64,000 nt of DNA from Pseudomonas anatoliensis (GTDB lineage Bacteria > Pseudomonadota > Gammaproteobacteria > Pseudomonadales > Pseudomonadaceae), in the NCBI RefSeq assembly GCF_017976235.1, contig NZ_JACVHC010000001.1:682001-746000 (forward strand), read 5' to 3'. The position numbers and the translations under genes were made by a program. A model generated the notes under the pieces. The model did no database searches. It was not told the DNA's origin and was given only the letters and a program-made list of their open reading frames with translations. Shown piece after piece: positions 47,142 to 57,226 of this stretch; the first letter of the stretch is position 1; each line of letters opens with the position of its first letter.

Positions 47142-47915
47142 TTACTGCGCCAACCACCCACCATCAATATTCCACGCCGCACCACGCACCTGGCTGCCGG
47201 CCTCGCTGCACAGAAACAGCACCAGTTCGCCCAGATGCTGCGGGGTTACGAATTCCAGTGACGGCTGTTTCTCTGCCAGCAAATCATGTTGCGCCTGCTG
47301 CGGGTCGATGCCCTTGGCTGCGCGATCATCGATCTGCTTCTGCACCAGCGGCGTCAATACCCAGCCCGGACAGATAGCGTTGCAGGTGACGTTACTCGTC
47401 GCAGTTTCCAGGCCGACCACTTTGGTCAGCCCGATCACGCCATGTTTGGCCGCGACATAAGCCGCTTTGCCGGTTGAGCCTACCTGGCCATGGACGGAGG
47501 CAATGTTGATGATTCGCCCCCAGCCCTTGGCGCGCATGCCCGGCAAGCTCAGGCGGGTGCTGTGAAACACCGAAGAAAGATTGATGGCGATGATCGAATC
47601 CCAACGCTCGACCGGAAATTCTTCTACGGCTGCGACGTGCTGGATGCCAGCGTTATTGACCAGAATGTCGACGCCGCCGAACTCGCGGTCGGCGTACGCA
47701 ATCATCTCGGCGATCTGCGCCGGGTCGCTGACGTCGGCCGGATGATGGCCGACCTTGCCGCCGGACTGCGCTACTTCAGCAATCACTTTGGCGGCATCGC
47801 CGAAGCCATTGAGAATCACGTTGGCCCCGGCCTTGGCCAGCGCGAGGGCAATGCCCAGGCCGATGCCGCTGGTGGAGCCGGTAACCAGTGCGGTTTTGCC
47901 CGAAAGAGTCGTCAT
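47142..47915 (-). CDS. bdhA: 3-hydroxybutyrate dehydrogenase
   Basis: BdhA oxidises D-3-hydroxybutyrate to acetoacetate with NAD. The 257-residue short-chain dehydrogenase starts MTTLSGKTALVTGSTSGIGL with the glycine-rich NAD site TGSTSGIG. The catalytic set is visible as NAG (VNNAGIQHV), Ser in 'IINIASVHGQVGS', and Y-x-x-x-K in 'YVAAKHGVIGLTK'. The C-terminal 'GAAWNIDGGWLAQ' is typical of the family. It is 7 bp downstream of the permease gene and feeds acetoacetate to the ligase encoded next. Confidence 0.95.
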   Translation of the reverse strand: MTTLSGKTALVTGSTSGIGLGIALALAKAGANVILNGFGDAAKVIAEVAQSGGKVGHHPADVSDPAQIAEMIAYADREFGGVDILVNNAGIQHVAAVEEFPVERWDSIIAINLSSVFHSTRLSLPGMRAKGWGRIINIASVHGQVGSTGKAAYVAAKHGVIGLTKVVGLETATSNVTCNAICPGWVLTPLVQKQIDDRAAKGIDPQQAQHDLLAEKQPSLEFVTPQHLGELVLFLCSEAGSQVRGAAWNIDGGWLAQ

Positions 47916-47922
47916 CAATACC

Positions 47923-49314
47923 TCACACAATGCCAGTGGCGTAGAAAGTGCCGATCACCACGAAAACCGCCAGGGTCTTGATCAGCGTAATACAGAAAAT
48001 GTCTTTGTAGGCTTCGCGGTGGGTCAGGCCGGTGACCGCCAGCAGCGTGATCACCGCGCCGTTATGCGGCAGGGTGTCCATGCCGCCGCTGGCCATCGCG
48101 GCCACGCGGTGCAGCACTTCCAGCGGAATGTTTGCCGCGTGTGCCGCGCTGATGAACTGCTCCGACATCGCCGCCAGGGCAATGCTCATACCGCCGGACG
48201 CCGAACCGGTGATACCGGCGAGCAAGGTCACGGTGATCGCTTCGTTGACCAGCGGATTGGGGATTTGCTTGAGCCAGTCAGCCAACACCAGAAACCCCGG
48301 TAGCGAGGCAATCACCGCGCCAAAACCGTATTCGGAGGCGGTGTTCATGGCGGCCAGCAACGCGCCGCTGACCGCACTTTTGCTGCCCTCGGCCAGTTTG
48401 CTGCGAATCGCTTTAAAGCCAAACACCAGCACCATGAGGATGCCGATCAGCAACGCCGCTTGTACCGCCCAGATCGCCGTCAGTTTGGCGATTTCCGTGG
48501 TGACCGGCGTGGCCATGCCCGGCAGCGCGAGGCTGTGGGTCTTGCCGTACCACTGCGGAATCCACTGGGTAAACAGCAGGTTCATGATGCCCACCGCCAG
48601 CAGCGGCGACAGCGCAAGCCACGGGTTCGGCAGCTTCAGGTCTTCGGCCGTTTCCGGCTCATTGCGCAGCTCGGTGCCATAACCCTCACCGGCACGCTGG
48701 GCCTTGTTGCGCTGGCGCTGGAGGAACAGCATGCCGGCACAGAACACGAAAATCGTACCGATCACACCCAGCCACGGCGCTGCCCACGCGGTGGTATTGA
48801 AGAAGGTGCTGGGAATGATGTTCTGGATTTGCGGGGTGCCGGGCAAGGCATCCATGGTGAACGAAAACGCGCCGAGGGCGATGGTCGCCGGGATCAGGCG
48901 CTTGGGGATATTGCTCTGGCGAAACATCTCCGCGGCGAACGGGTAGACCGCAAACACCACGACGAACAGCGAAACGCCACCGTAGGTGAGCACGGCGCAA
49001 ACCAGCACAATCACCAGCATGGCCTGCCTGGTGCCAAGCAGACGAATCGCCGCAGCGACGATAGAGCGCGAGAAACCGGACAGCTCGATCAACTTGCCGA
49101 ACACGGCGCCGAGCAGGAACACGGGAAAATACAGTTTGATGAAACCGACCATTTTTTCCATGAACACCCCGGTGAAGGCAGGGGCGACGGCGGAAGGGTC
49201 GGTCAACAGGACAGCGCCGAGAGCGGCAATCGGGGCAAAAAGGATAACGCTGTAGCCACGGTAGGCCGCGAGCATCAGCAGCGCGAGGGCTGCCAAGGCA
49301 ATGATCACACTCAT
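47923..49314 (-). CDS. GntP-family permease, probable 3-hydroxybutyrate transporter
   Basis: The 463-residue product starts MSVIIALAALALLMLAAYRG and has about 12 hydrophobic segments. The GntP-type family signatures 'YGGVSLFVVVFAVYPFA' and 'LPGTPQIQNIIPSTFF' are visible. Position directly before bdhA and behind a sigma54 promoter suggests that it imports D-3-hydroxybutyrate, as proposed for the equivalent P. aeruginosa gene beside bdhA. It is the first gene of the operon. Confidence 0.92.
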   Translation of the reverse strand: MSVIIALAALALLMLAAYRGYSVILFAPIAALGAVLLTDPSAVAPAFTGVFMEKMVGFIKLYFPVFLLGAVFGKLIELSGFSRSIVAAAIRLLGTRQAMLVIVLVCAVLTYGGVSLFVVVFAVYPFAAEMFRQSNIPKRLIPATIALGAFSFTMDALPGTPQIQNIIPSTFFNTTAWAAPWLGVIGTIFVFCAGMLFLQRQRNKAQRAGEGYGTELRNEPETAEDLKLPNPWLALSPLLAVGIMNLLFTQWIPQWYGKTHSLALPGMATPVTTEIAKLTAIWAVQAALLIGILMVLVFGFKAIRSKLAEGSKSAVSGALLAAMNTASEYGFGAVIASLPGFLVLADWLKQIPNPLVNEAITVTLLAGITGSASGGMSIALAAMSEQFISAAHAANIPLEVLHRVAAMASGGMDTLPHNGAVITLLAVTGLTHREAYKDIFCITLIKTLAVFVVIGTFYATGIV

Positions 49315-49369
49315 GGTGTGCTCCTTCGATTGTTATTTTTGTGGTGAAACGGATGTAGGAAGGAGTAAT

Positions 49370-49385
49370 AGCGAGATGCGTGCCA
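49370..49385 (-). promoter_or_regulatory. Sigma54 (-24/-12) promoter of the permease-bdhA-ligase operon
   Basis: The minus strand reads TGGCACGCATCTCGCT, matching TGGCACG-N4-TTGCW with one mismatch in the -12 box and correct GG/GC spacing. It ends 55 bp upstream of the permease start. The sigma54 activator HbcR is encoded just upstream. Confidence 0.8.
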
Positions 49386-49471
49386 AGTTCGTAACGTATT
49401 GAAATGTAAGGGGAATGGTTGATTTTGTTGCAGGAATTCACGCTCATTGTCTCTATAGAGAGACGTTTATG

Positions 49472-49561
49472 AGATCAAAAGATCGCAGCCTTCGGCAGCT
49501 CCTACAGGGACGACGCGAATTACACTTGTAGGAGCTGCCGAAGGCTGCGATCTTTTGATCT
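49472..49561. repeat. REP palindrome, GGAGCTGC/GATCTTTTGATC family
   Basis: Inverted repeat of 90 bp with arms AGATCAAAAGATCGCAGCCT and complement, located between the hbcR stop and the permease promoter. Confidence 0.94.
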
Positions 49562-49597
49562 TGATTCAACCGTCTCACATCGGAGATATTTATCTCG

Positions 49598-51013
49598 CTA
49601 TTGAGACTCGGCAATCCCCAACGCCACCATCTTCTTGTACAACGTCGACCGCCCAAGCCCCAGCCGAGCCGCTGCTTCCGGCACCTTGCCCCCACATTGC
49701 ACAAGCGCAGACTGGATCAACTGTCGGTCAAACCTCTCTCGAGCCTGGGCGAAAGTTTCCTCGGCCAACGGTTCAACAACCGGGGTGCCGGTTCGCTCCA
49801 CCGGTGTAAACGTGCCGATTGCCGCACGAATGTCGCTCTCTGAAAGCATCAAATCATCACTGAGCAGCGCCGCCCGTTCCAGTACGTTGCGCAGCTCGCG
49901 AATGTTGCCCGGCCAGGCATGCTGCCCGAGCAACGCCAAGGCTTCGCGGTGCAGTTCGTGCTGGCTGCGCAGCTCTTCGAGGATGGCTTCGCTGAGCGCT
50001 GGCAGGTCGTCGAGCCTGTCCCGTAACGGCGGCACATTGATGGGCAATACGTTGAGTCGGTAATACAAGTCAGCGCGGAACTCACCGCGTTTGATCGCCG
50101 CTTGCAAGTCCGTCGATGTCGCGGCGATCACCCGCACGTCGCTCTGGATCACGTCATTGGAGCCCACCGGCTCGAACTCTTTCTCTTGCAGCACGCGCAG
50201 CAATTTGCTTTGCAGCGGCAACGGCATGTCGCCAATTTCATCGAGGAACAACGTGCCACCCTGAGCAATCTGCAGTTTGCCGGTGCGACCCTTGCGGTCA
50301 GCGCCGGTGAAGGCGCCCGGTGCCGTACCGAAAAATTCCGCTTCGAGCAGCGCCTCGGGGATCGCCGCACTGTTGATGCTGACAAAAGCCTTGTGTGCCC
50401 GTGGCGAAGCACTGTGGATCGCCTGGGCCAACAGCTCCTTGCCGGTGCCCGTTTCGCCGAGCAACAAAACCGGCGAGTCGGCACTGGCGCTACGGCGAGC
50501 GCGACGTTTGACTTCGAGGCTGGCGGCACTGGTGCCGATGAAGTGCGCAAAGTTGTACTTGGTCTGCCGCGCGCGCAGCAATGAGCGGGTCGAGGCCAGT
50601 TCTTCCTGCATGCTCAGGTAGCGCTTGAGCATCGGCGACAGCGTGCGCAACTCATCAAACAGGGCGAAGCCGATGGCGCCGATCACCGTGCCGGCATCGT
50701 CGTGAATCGGCAGGCGCATCACCACCAACGGCTCTTTCGGTGTGTCCTGCATGTCCAGCAGAATCGGCCGTCCGCTGCGCACCACTTCACGCAGCAGACT
50801 GCCGGGGATCACGCTTTCACAGGGTTTGCCAATCGCACCTGCAGCAGATTCGAGGCCGAAACGTCGGGCGTAGCGTTCGTTCATCCAGACGATGTTGGCG
50901 TCGCGATCGACAATCACCGTGCCTTCACTCGATTGCTCGATGATCTCGAACAGCGAGCGGATCGCCAGGGTGCGAACCCGTTGGTAGTCCTTGAGGCTTT
51001 CCGTGCTGTTCAT
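49598..51013 (-). CDS. hbcR: Sigma54-dependent activator of hydroxybutyrate use (HbcR type)
   Basis: The 471-residue enhancer-binding protein starts MNSTESLKDYQRVRTLAIRS. Residues about 15-140 form a PAS sensor. The AAA+ domain follows with Walker A GETGTGKE, the sigma54-contacting loop GAFTGA, Walker B 'GGTLFLDEIGDMP' and arginine-finger region. The C-terminal FIS-type HTH reads 'VPEAAARLGLGRSTLYKKM'. Linkage to bdhA, a GntP permease and a -24/-12 promoter fits HbcR, the P. aeruginosa activator of 3-hydroxybutyrate catabolism. It is transcribed in the same direction as its target operon but separated from it by a REP. Confidence 0.88.
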   Translation of the reverse strand: MNSTESLKDYQRVRTLAIRSLFEIIEQSSEGTVIVDRDANIVWMNERYARRFGLESAAGAIGKPCESVIPGSLLREVVRSGRPILLDMQDTPKEPLVVMRLPIHDDAGTVIGAIGFALFDELRTLSPMLKRYLSMQEELASTRSLLRARQTKYNFAHFIGTSAASLEVKRRARRSASADSPVLLLGETGTGKELLAQAIHSASPRAHKAFVSINSAAIPEALLEAEFFGTAPGAFTGADRKGRTGKLQIAQGGTLFLDEIGDMPLPLQSKLLRVLQEKEFEPVGSNDVIQSDVRVIAATSTDLQAAIKRGEFRADLYYRLNVLPINVPPLRDRLDDLPALSEAILEELRSQHELHREALALLGQHAWPGNIRELRNVLERAALLSDDLMLSESDIRAAIGTFTPVERTGTPVVEPLAEETFAQARERFDRQLIQSALVQCGGKVPEAAARLGLGRSTLYKKMVALGIAESQ

Positions 51014-51052
51014 GAAGGCTGATCCTGAATGTGTGTTGCCAGTGCTGGCCTC

Positions 51053-51142
51053 ATCGCTGGCAAGCCAGCTCCCACAGTTTCATTGGTGTACACAACATTT
51101 GTGAACGACCGAAAACCCTGTGGGAGCTGGCTTGCCAGCGAT
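51053..51142. repeat. REP palindrome, GCTGGCAAGCCAGCTCCCACA family
   Basis: Inverted repeat of 90 bp with arms ATCGCTGGCAAGCCAGCTCC and complement, located between the yejF stop and the hbcR start. Confidence 0.93.
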
Positions 51143-51179
51143 AGCCGCGACTGGATTTCAAGCCGGGCGCCAATTATGC

Positions 51180-52760
51180 CTACCCCGGATGCGCCGCCGC
51201 CAACAGCTCTTTGGTATACGGATGCTGCGGCGAATCAAACACCTCATGACTCGCGCCACGCTCGACCACTTTGCCGTCCTTGATCACAATCATGTCGTGG
51301 GCCAGAGCGCGTACCACCGCCAGGTCATGGCTGATGAACAGATAAGTCAGGCCATGTTTTTCCTGCAGATCACGGAGCAGGGCGACCACTTGTTTCTGCA
51401 CCGTGCGATCCAGTGCCGAGGTCGGTTCATCGAGCAAAATCAGCGCCGGTTTCAGTACCAGCGCCCGGGCAATGGCGATGCGTTGGCGCTGACCACCGGA
51501 AAACTCGTGGGGGTAGCGATGACGGCTGTCCGGGTCGAGGCCGACTTCCTTGAGCACACGGATCACTTGTGCGTCGCATTCGTCGGCGGTGGACTCGCAA
51601 TGCACTTCCAGACCTTCGCTGATGATCTGCGCCACCGACATCCGCGGGCTGAGGCTGCCGAACGGATCCTGAAACACCACCTGCATCTGCCGACGCCATG
51701 GTCGCAGTTGCTTCTGGTTGAGACTGTCGAGCGCTTCACCCTGGAAGCGAATACTGCCTTCGGAGTCGAGCAAACGCAGGATCGCCTGACCGAGCGTCGA
51801 CTTGCCTGAGCCGGACTCACCGACAATGCCCAAGGTCTTGCCGCGCTGAATGTTCAGGCTGATGCCGTCCACAGCGCGCAGGTATTGTTTGCGCTGAAAA
51901 AGCCCGCCACCGACGAGGAATTCGACCCGTAGATCCTCGACCACCAGGACGTTCTCGCGTTCATCACGGGGCAACGCTTCGCCATCAGGCTCGGCGTTGA
52001 GCAGCACGCAGCTGTAAGGATGCTTCGGCTCGGTGAAGAGTGTTTCGCAGGGCGCCTGCTCGACAATCTCGCCGGCCTTCATCACACAGACACGCTGGGC
52101 AATGCTGCGCACCAGATTGAGGTCGTGGCTGATCAACAGCAGCGACATGCCCAACCGCTGTTGCAGGGATTTGAGCAGCAGCAGGATCTTGCGCTGCACG
52201 GTGACATCGAGCGCGGTGGTTGGCTCATCGGCGATCAGCAACTCCGGTTCGCAGGCCAGCGCCATGGCAATCATCACCCGTTGACGTTGGCCGCCAGATA
52301 ACTGATGCGGATAGGCCTTGAGCCGCTCTTTGGGTTTCTGGATGCCCACCAGTCCTAGCAGCTCGAGGATGCGTTTTTGCGCCTCTTTGCCGCCGAGGCC
52401 GCGGTGCAGCAACAGCGTCTCGCCGATCTGCTTTTCGATGGTGTGCAGCGGGTTGAGCGAGGTCATCGGCTCCTGAAAGATCATCGCGATGCGATTGCCG
52501 CGCAGTTCACGCAGGACCTTGGGATCGGCGCCGACCAGTTCCTGCCCGCGATAGCGAATGCTGCCGCTGGTATGCGCGTCGCTTTCGGGGAGCAATTGCA
52601 GGATCGAATGCGCCGTTACCGACTTGCCCGAGCCGGACTCACCGACCAGTGCCAGGCATTCTCCGGGGCGGATATCCAGGCACAAGTCGCGCACCACGGT
52701 CTGACCATGGAAGGCGACGTTCAGATTACGGATTTCAATCAGGTTGTCAGTCATGGTCAC
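51180..52760 (-). CDS. yejF: Microcin C/peptide ABC transporter, double ATPase subunit
   Basis: The 526-residue product carries two ABC ATPase domains in one chain. The first has [23 protein letters not shown] and '[14 protein letters not shown]'; the second has [23 protein letters not shown] and '[14 protein letters not shown]'. This double arrangement is the YejF type. It energises the YejABEF importer of peptides and peptide-nucleotide antibiotics such as microcin C. It is the last gene of the yejA-B-E-F operon, with its start three bases after the yejE stop. Confidence 0.94.
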   Translation of the reverse strand: MTMTDNLIEIRNLNVAFHGQTVVRDLCLDIRPGECLALVGESGSGKSVTAHSILQLLPESDAHTSGSIRYRGQELVGADPKVLRELRGNRIAMIFQEPMTSLNPLHTIEKQIGETLLLHRGLGGKEAQKRILELLGLVGIQKPKERLKAYPHQLSGGQRQRVMIAMALACEPELLIADEPTTALDVTVQRKILLLLKSLQQRLGMSLLLISHDLNLVRSIAQRVCVMKAGEIVEQAPCETLFTEPKHPYSCVLLNAEPDGEALPRDERENVLVVEDLRVEFLVGGGLFQRKQYLRAVDGISLNIQRGKTLGIVGESGSGKSTLGQAILRLLDSEGSIRFQGEALDSLNQKQLRPWRRQMQVVFQDPFGSLSPRMSVAQIISEGLEVHCESTADECDAQVIRVLKEVGLDPDSRHRYPHEFSGGQRQRIAIARALVLKPALILLDEPTSALDRTVQKQVVALLRDLQEKHGLTYLFISHDLAVVRALAHDMIVIKDGKVVERGASHEVFDSPQHPYTKELLAAAHPG

Positions 52761-52763
52761 GCT

Positions 52764-53786
52764 TCAGGATCGAGGGTCGAACGCGTCACGTAACGCTTCG
52801 CCGATGAACACTAATAAAGAAAGGATCAGCGCCAGCGTGAAAAACGCCGTCAGTCCGAGCCACGGTGCCTGCAAGTTCTGCTTGCCCTGGCCGATCAATT
52901 CGCCCAGCGAGGCACTGCCAGCAGGCATACCGAACCCAAGGAAGTCCAGCGCGGTGAGGGTGGAAATCGCTCCGGTCAGAATGAACGGCAGATAGCTCAA
53001 CGTCGCATTCATGGCGTTGGGCAGGATGTGCCGGACAATCACTTTGCGGTCAGTCAAACCCAAGGCGCGCGCGGCTTTGACGTATTCCAGATTGCGTCCG
53101 CGCAGGAACTCGGCACGCACCACGTCCACCAATGCCAGCCATGAAAACAGCGCCATGATCCCCAGCAGCCACCAGAAATTCGGTTCGACGAAACCGGAGA
53201 GGATGATCAGCAGGTACAACACCGGCAACCCGGACCACACCTCCAGCAAACGTTGCCCAAGCAGATCGACCCAGCCGCCGTAATAGCCTTGCAAGGCGCC
53301 GGCTGCGATGCCGATCACGGCGCTGACAAACGTCAGCATCAGTGCAAACAGAATCGACACCCTTGCGCCGAAGATCACCCGCGCCAACACATCCCGCGAC
53401 TGGTCGTCGGTGCCGAGCCAGTTGACCGCCGTGGGTGGGCTGGGTGCCGGTTTGTTGAGGTCGTAATTGGGTGTGTCGTCACTGAACGGAATCGGCGGAA
53501 ACAGCAGCCAGCCACCGTCCTTGCGGATCAGGTTCTGCACGTAGTCGCTGCGGTAATCGGCCTGGAAGGGCAGTTGCCCGCCGAACTCCTGTTCGGTGTG
53601 GCGTTTGAATACCGGGAAATACCACTCGCCCTGATAGCTGACCATCAGCGGCTTGTCGTTGGCGATCAGTTCGCCGCCCAACGTCACCACGAACAGACCG
53701 ATAAACAACCACAACGACCACCAGCCCCGGCGGTTTTTCTTGAAACGTTCGAAGCGGCGGCGACCCAGAGGCGAGAGCTTTAACAT
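52764..53786 (-). CDS. yejE: Microcin C/peptide ABC transporter permease
   Basis: The 340-residue product starts [20 protein letters not shown] at 53786; the open frame continues far upstream over yejB but in an unrelated frame. It is a DppC-like permease with an OppC N-terminal helix, a periplasmic insertion 'GELIANDKPLMVSYQGEWYF' characteristic of YejE, and the permease domain with 'NWLGTDDQSRDVLARVIFGA' and the EAA loop 'YVKAARALGLTDRKVIVRHI'. Its start overlaps the yejB stop by one base (TGATG). Confidence 0.94.
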   Translation of the reverse strand: MLKLSPLGRRRFERFKKNRRGWWSLWLFIGLFVVTLGGELIANDKPLMVSYQGEWYFPVFKRHTEQEFGGQLPFQADYRSDYVQNLIRKDGGWLLFPPIPFSDDTPNYDLNKPAPSPPTAVNWLGTDDQSRDVLARVIFGARVSILFALMLTFVSAVIGIAAGALQGYYGGWVDLLGQRLLEVWSGLPVLYLLIILSGFVEPNFWWLLGIMALFSWLALVDVVRAEFLRGRNLEYVKAARALGLTDRKVIVRHILPNAMNATLSYLPFILTGAISTLTALDFLGFGMPAGSASLGELIGQGKQNLQAPWLGLTAFFTLALILSLLVFIGEALRDAFDPRS

Positions 53787-54847
53787 CAGGCGTTCCTCGC
53801 GGCGAAGTCGATGCGCGGATCGACGAGGGTGTAGCACAGGTCGCCGATCAGTTTTATCAGCAAACCGAACAGGGTGAAGATGAACAGCGAGCCGAACACC
53901 ACCGGATAGTCCCGGGAAACGGCCGCTTCGTAACTCATGCGGCCGAGACCGTCGAGAGAGAAGATCACTTCGATCAGCAGGGAACCGGCGAAGAACACAC
54001 TGATAAAGGCTTGAGGAATGCCCGACACCACCAGCAACATCGCGTTGCGGAACACGTGGCCATACAGCACACGGCGCTCGCTCAAGCCTTTGGCCCGAGC
54101 CGTGACCACGTACTGGCGGGTGATTTCGTTGAGGAACGAGTTCTTGGTCAGAATCGTCAATGTCGCGAAACCACCGATCACCAGCGCGGTGACCGGCAAC
54201 ACCAGATGCCAGAAGTAGTCGGCGATCTTGCCAAGGGTCGACAACGATTCGAAGTTGTCCGAGACCAGACCTCGCACCGGGAACCAGTTCAGCGACGTGC
54301 CGCCGGCAAACACCACGATCAGGAACATCGCAAACAGGAACGCCGGCATCGCATAGCCAATGATGATCGCCGTGCTGCTCCAGATATCGAAATGGCTGCC
54401 GTGATGCACGGCTTTGCGGATCCCCAGCGGGATCGACACCAGATAAGTGATCAGCGTCGCCCACAGCCCGAGCGAGATGGTCACCGGCATTTTTTCCAGA
54501 ATCAGATCGGTGACCGTCGCGCCACGAAAGAAGCTCTTGCCGAAGTCCAGTTGCGCGTAGTTCTTCAACATCAGCCACAGGCGTTCATGGGCCGGTTTGT
54601 CGAAACCGTACTGTTTTTCGATGTCCTTGATCAGTTGCGGGTCGAGACCGCGGCTGGCGCGTGATGTACCGCTCATGGTCTCGCCCGAACCGCCGCCGAC
54701 ATTCGTCCCGCCAATGCCCTGCAAGTGCGCGATCGCCTGCTCGACCGGGCCACCGGGCGCAGCTTGAATGATGACGAAATTGACCAGCAGAATGATCACC
54801 AGCGTCGGAATGATCAGCAGCAAACGCCGCAGTATGTAGCCCCACAT
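53786..54847 (-). CDS. yejB: Microcin C/peptide ABC transporter permease
   Basis: The 353-residue product starts [20 protein letters not shown] and is a DppB-like permease. YejB-type features are the extended loop after the first helix ('[20 protein letters not shown]') and the family's '[20 protein letters not shown]'. About six transmembrane helices and the EAA loop '[20 protein letters not shown]' are visible. The start overlaps the yejA stop by one base, so the operon is tightly coupled. Confidence 0.94.
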   Translation of the reverse strand: MWGYILRRLLLIIPTLVIILLVNFVIIQAAPGGPVEQAIAHLQGIGGTNVGGGSGETMSGTSRASRGLDPQLIKDIEKQYGFDKPAHERLWLMLKNYAQLDFGKSFFRGATVTDLILEKMPVTISLGLWATLITYLVSIPLGIRKAVHHGSHFDIWSSTAIIIGYAMPAFLFAMFLIVVFAGGTSLNWFPVRGLVSDNFESLSTLGKIADYFWHLVLPVTALVIGGFATLTILTKNSFLNEITRQYVVTARAKGLSERRVLYGHVFRNAMLLVVSGIPQAFISVFFAGSLLIEVIFSLDGLGRMSYEAAVSRDYPVVFGSLFIFTLFGLLIKLIGDLCYTLVDPRIDFAARNA

Positions 54848-56715
54848 CAGCGCGGCCCTCCGGGTCTGCCACGGGTGATTTTCTCGGCGGTCATCTGTTG
54901 ATTGGTCAGCGGCGTGCGGCTGATTTCCCACCAGCTCTCGATGGCTTCGTCATTGCTGGCCTGAACCGACGGAATGCCGAAACGGTTCCACCAGACCGTC
55001 GAACTGCCCGGCGGATAGTAGTTGGGAATCCAGTAGTAATTCCATTGCAGCACCCGATCCAGCGCATGGGCGTAGTGCAGCATGTCGGGTTTGGTCGTGG
55101 CGCGGATCAGGCCGTTGATCAAGGTGTCCACTGCAGGGTTTTTCAACACCATGTAGTTATTGGCGCCAGGGTCGTTGGCAGATGCAGAGCCGAAATAGTT
55201 GAGCAGTTCGCCACCCGGCGACGTAGTGACAGGGTAGCCGGTGACGATCATGTCGTAGTCGCGGTTCATCAAGCGGTTGACGTACTGCGAGGCGTCGATG
55301 CGGCGGATGTTGAGGTCGATGCCGATCTGTTTCAGCGTGCGCTTGTAGGGCAGTAACAGGCGATCGATGCCGTTCTGGCTGACCAGAAATGTAAAACTCA
55401 GCGGCTCGCCTTCGGCATTCACCAGTTGATCGCCGTCAGGTTTCCAGCCGGCCTGCTCAAGCAATGCGAGGGCTTGCAATTGCTTGTCGCGGATCACGCC
55501 GCTGCCATCGGTTTTCGGCGCTTCGAAGACTTTCGTGAAGACCTCGTCGGGAACCTGTCCACGCAACGGTTCAAGGATTTTCAGCTCTTGTGCATCGGGC
55601 AACTCCCGCGCCGCCAGATCTGAATTGGAAAAGTAGCTTTGCTGGCGGATGTACAGATTGCGCATCATCTGCCGGTTGCTCCACTCGAAATCCCACAGCA
55701 TCGCCAATGCCTGACGCACGCGTCGATCCTGGAAAGTCGGTTTTTGCAGGTTGAACACAAATCCCTGGGCAGATTGCGGCGCCTCGGTGGCCAGATGGGC
55801 TTTTTGCAGCCGCCCGTCGCTCAGGGCGGGGCTGTCATAACCGATCGAGTAGCCGGTGGCGGAAAACTCGCGGTTGTAGTCATAGGCGCCACCGCGCAGC
55901 ACCTGGCGTGCGACGTCGGTGTCGCCGAAGTATTCGATGCTGAAATGATCAAAGTTATACAAACCGCGGCTGACCGGCAGATCCTTGCCCCACCAATCGG
56001 CATTGCGCTCGAACGTGATACTCCGTCCCGAGTCAACCTTGCCAACCCGATAAGGTCCGCTGCCCAGTGGCGGTTCATAACCACCGCCGCCGGCAAAATC
56101 GCGACGCTTCCACCAGTGCTCGGGAAACACCGGCAGGGTCGCGATATCCAGTGGCAAGGTACGGTTTTCATTGCTTTTGAAATCGAAGCGCACGGTCAGC
56201 GGTGCTTCCACTTCGAGGCCTTTGACGTCGGCGAACTGTGTGCGATAGCGCAAGCTGCCTTGGGTCATCAACAAATCGAAGGTGTAACGCACGTCTTCGG
56301 CGGTGATCGGCTTACCGTCGGCAAAGCGGGCCTTGGGGTTGATAAAGAACCGTAGCGACAGGCCGTCGACCGAGCGCTCCATTTTTTGCGCGACCAGACC
56401 GTAGACGGTGTACGGCTCGTCCATCGAACGCTGTGCCAGCGGTGAGTACAGCATGCCGTCGATCTGGCTGACGCCTATGCCTTTGTCTATATAAGGAAGG
56501 ATGTGGTCGAAGTGGCCGATTTCGAGCGCCGAGCGGCGCATCGTTCCGCCCTTGGGGGCCAGCGGGTTGGTGTAGTCGAAGTGACTGAAGTCTGCGGGGT
56601 ATCTGGCGGGTTCGCCATACACGGTCAACGCATGTTGCGGTGCAGCGTTCACACCAGCGGCGCCCGACAGCAGGGCGAGGGCGGTGAGCATCAATGTAGG
56701 GAAAACCAGTCGCAT
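54847..56715 (-). CDS. yejA: Microcin C/peptide ABC transporter substrate-binding protein
   Basis: The 622-residue product starts [20 protein letters not shown] and has a Sec signal peptide ending near 'GVNAA'. It is a family-5 extracellular solute-binding protein (DppA/OppA fold), with 'THFDYTNP'-like start of the mature part ([14 protein letters not shown]), '[17 protein letters not shown]' and '[20 protein letters not shown]'. Its length is usual for YejA. It is the first gene of the yejABEF operon. No clear promoter element was recognised in the 85 bp upstream before the parvulin terminator. Confidence 0.93.
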   Translation of the reverse strand: MRLVFPTLMLTALALLSGAAGVNAAPQHALTVYGEPARYPADFSHFDYTNPLAPKGGTMRRSALEIGHFDHILPYIDKGIGVSQIDGMLYSPLAQRSMDEPYTVYGLVAQKMERSVDGLSLRFFINPKARFADGKPITAEDVRYTFDLLMTQGSLRYRTQFADVKGLEVEAPLTVRFDFKSNENRTLPLDIATLPVFPEHWWKRRDFAGGGGYEPPLGSGPYRVGKVDSGRSITFERNADWWGKDLPVSRGLYNFDHFSIEYFGDTDVARQVLRGGAYDYNREFSATGYSIGYDSPALSDGRLQKAHLATEAPQSAQGFVFNLQKPTFQDRRVRQALAMLWDFEWSNRQMMRNLYIRQQSYFSNSDLAARELPDAQELKILEPLRGQVPDEVFTKVFEAPKTDGSGVIRDKQLQALALLEQAGWKPDGDQLVNAEGEPLSFTFLVSQNGIDRLLLPYKRTLKQIGIDLNIRRIDASQYVNRLMNRDYDMIVTGYPVTTSPGGELLNYFGSASANDPGANNYMVLKNPAVDTLINGLIRATTKPDMLHYAHALDRVLQWNYYWIPNYYPPGSSTVWWNRFGIPSVQASNDEAIESWWEISRTPLTNQQMTAEKITRGRPGGPR

Positions 56716-56799
56716 TGTCAGCCTTGGAACCGGGTAATCGATAGGCGCAAGTTGTACGCGAGAGGCGCGTCAGTCGCCAGCCGTATGTGTAACTGAAAC

Positions 56800-56829
56800 A
56801 CAACGGCCCACCAAAAGGCGGGCCGTTGT
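56800..56829 (-). terminator. Stem-loop terminator of the second parvulin gene
   Basis: A 13-bp stem with one mismatch (arms 56800-56812 and 56817-56829, core CAACGGCCC) and a 4-base loop lies 20 bp after the stop. On the minus strand it is followed by GTTTCAGTT. Confidence 0.65.
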
Positions 56830-56848
56830 ATAGCAATCAGACGAAGGA

Positions 56849-57130
56849 TCAGTCCTGACGGCTGGTGACTTCCAGCAGGTGATAACCGAACTGGGTCTTC
56901 ACCGGGCCTTGCACGACGTTGATCGGCGCGCTGAAGACCACGGTGTCGAATTCCTTGACCATCTGGCCAGGACCGAACGAACCCAGATCACCGCCCTGAC
57001 GGCTGGACGGGCAGGTGGAATTGGCTTTGGCGACTTCGGCGAAATCAGCGCCGCCTTCGATCTGGGTCTTGAGTTCGTTGCACTTTTCTTCGCTGGCAAC
57101 AAGGATGTGGCGGGCAGTGGCTTTAGCCAT
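56849..57130 (-). CDS. Parvulin-type peptidyl-prolyl isomerase (PpiC-like), second copy
   Basis: The 93-residue single-domain parvulin starts MAKATARHILVASEEKCNEL and has 'NSTCPSSRQGGDLGSFGPGQ' and 'GPVKTQFGYHLLEV'. It has no signal peptide and equals E. coli PpiC in length. It shares layout with the gene at 37036-37311 but differs at roughly half of the positions, so the two are old paralogues. A better start than the upstream ATG five codons earlier is chosen because MAKATARHIL is the usual family start. Confidence 0.93.
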   Translation of the reverse strand: MAKATARHILVASEEKCNELKTQIEGGADFAEVAKANSTCPSSRQGGDLGSFGPGQMVKEFDTVVFSAPINVVQGPVKTQFGYHLLEVTSRQD

Positions 57131-57226
57131 GGGGAAACTCTCCAATCTATTTCAGTAAAGTGTGGAGCCTACCGGAATCAGTGGCCGAATTCTCGGCAAA
57201 GTTCCGTGCGATTGTCGACTATCTGA

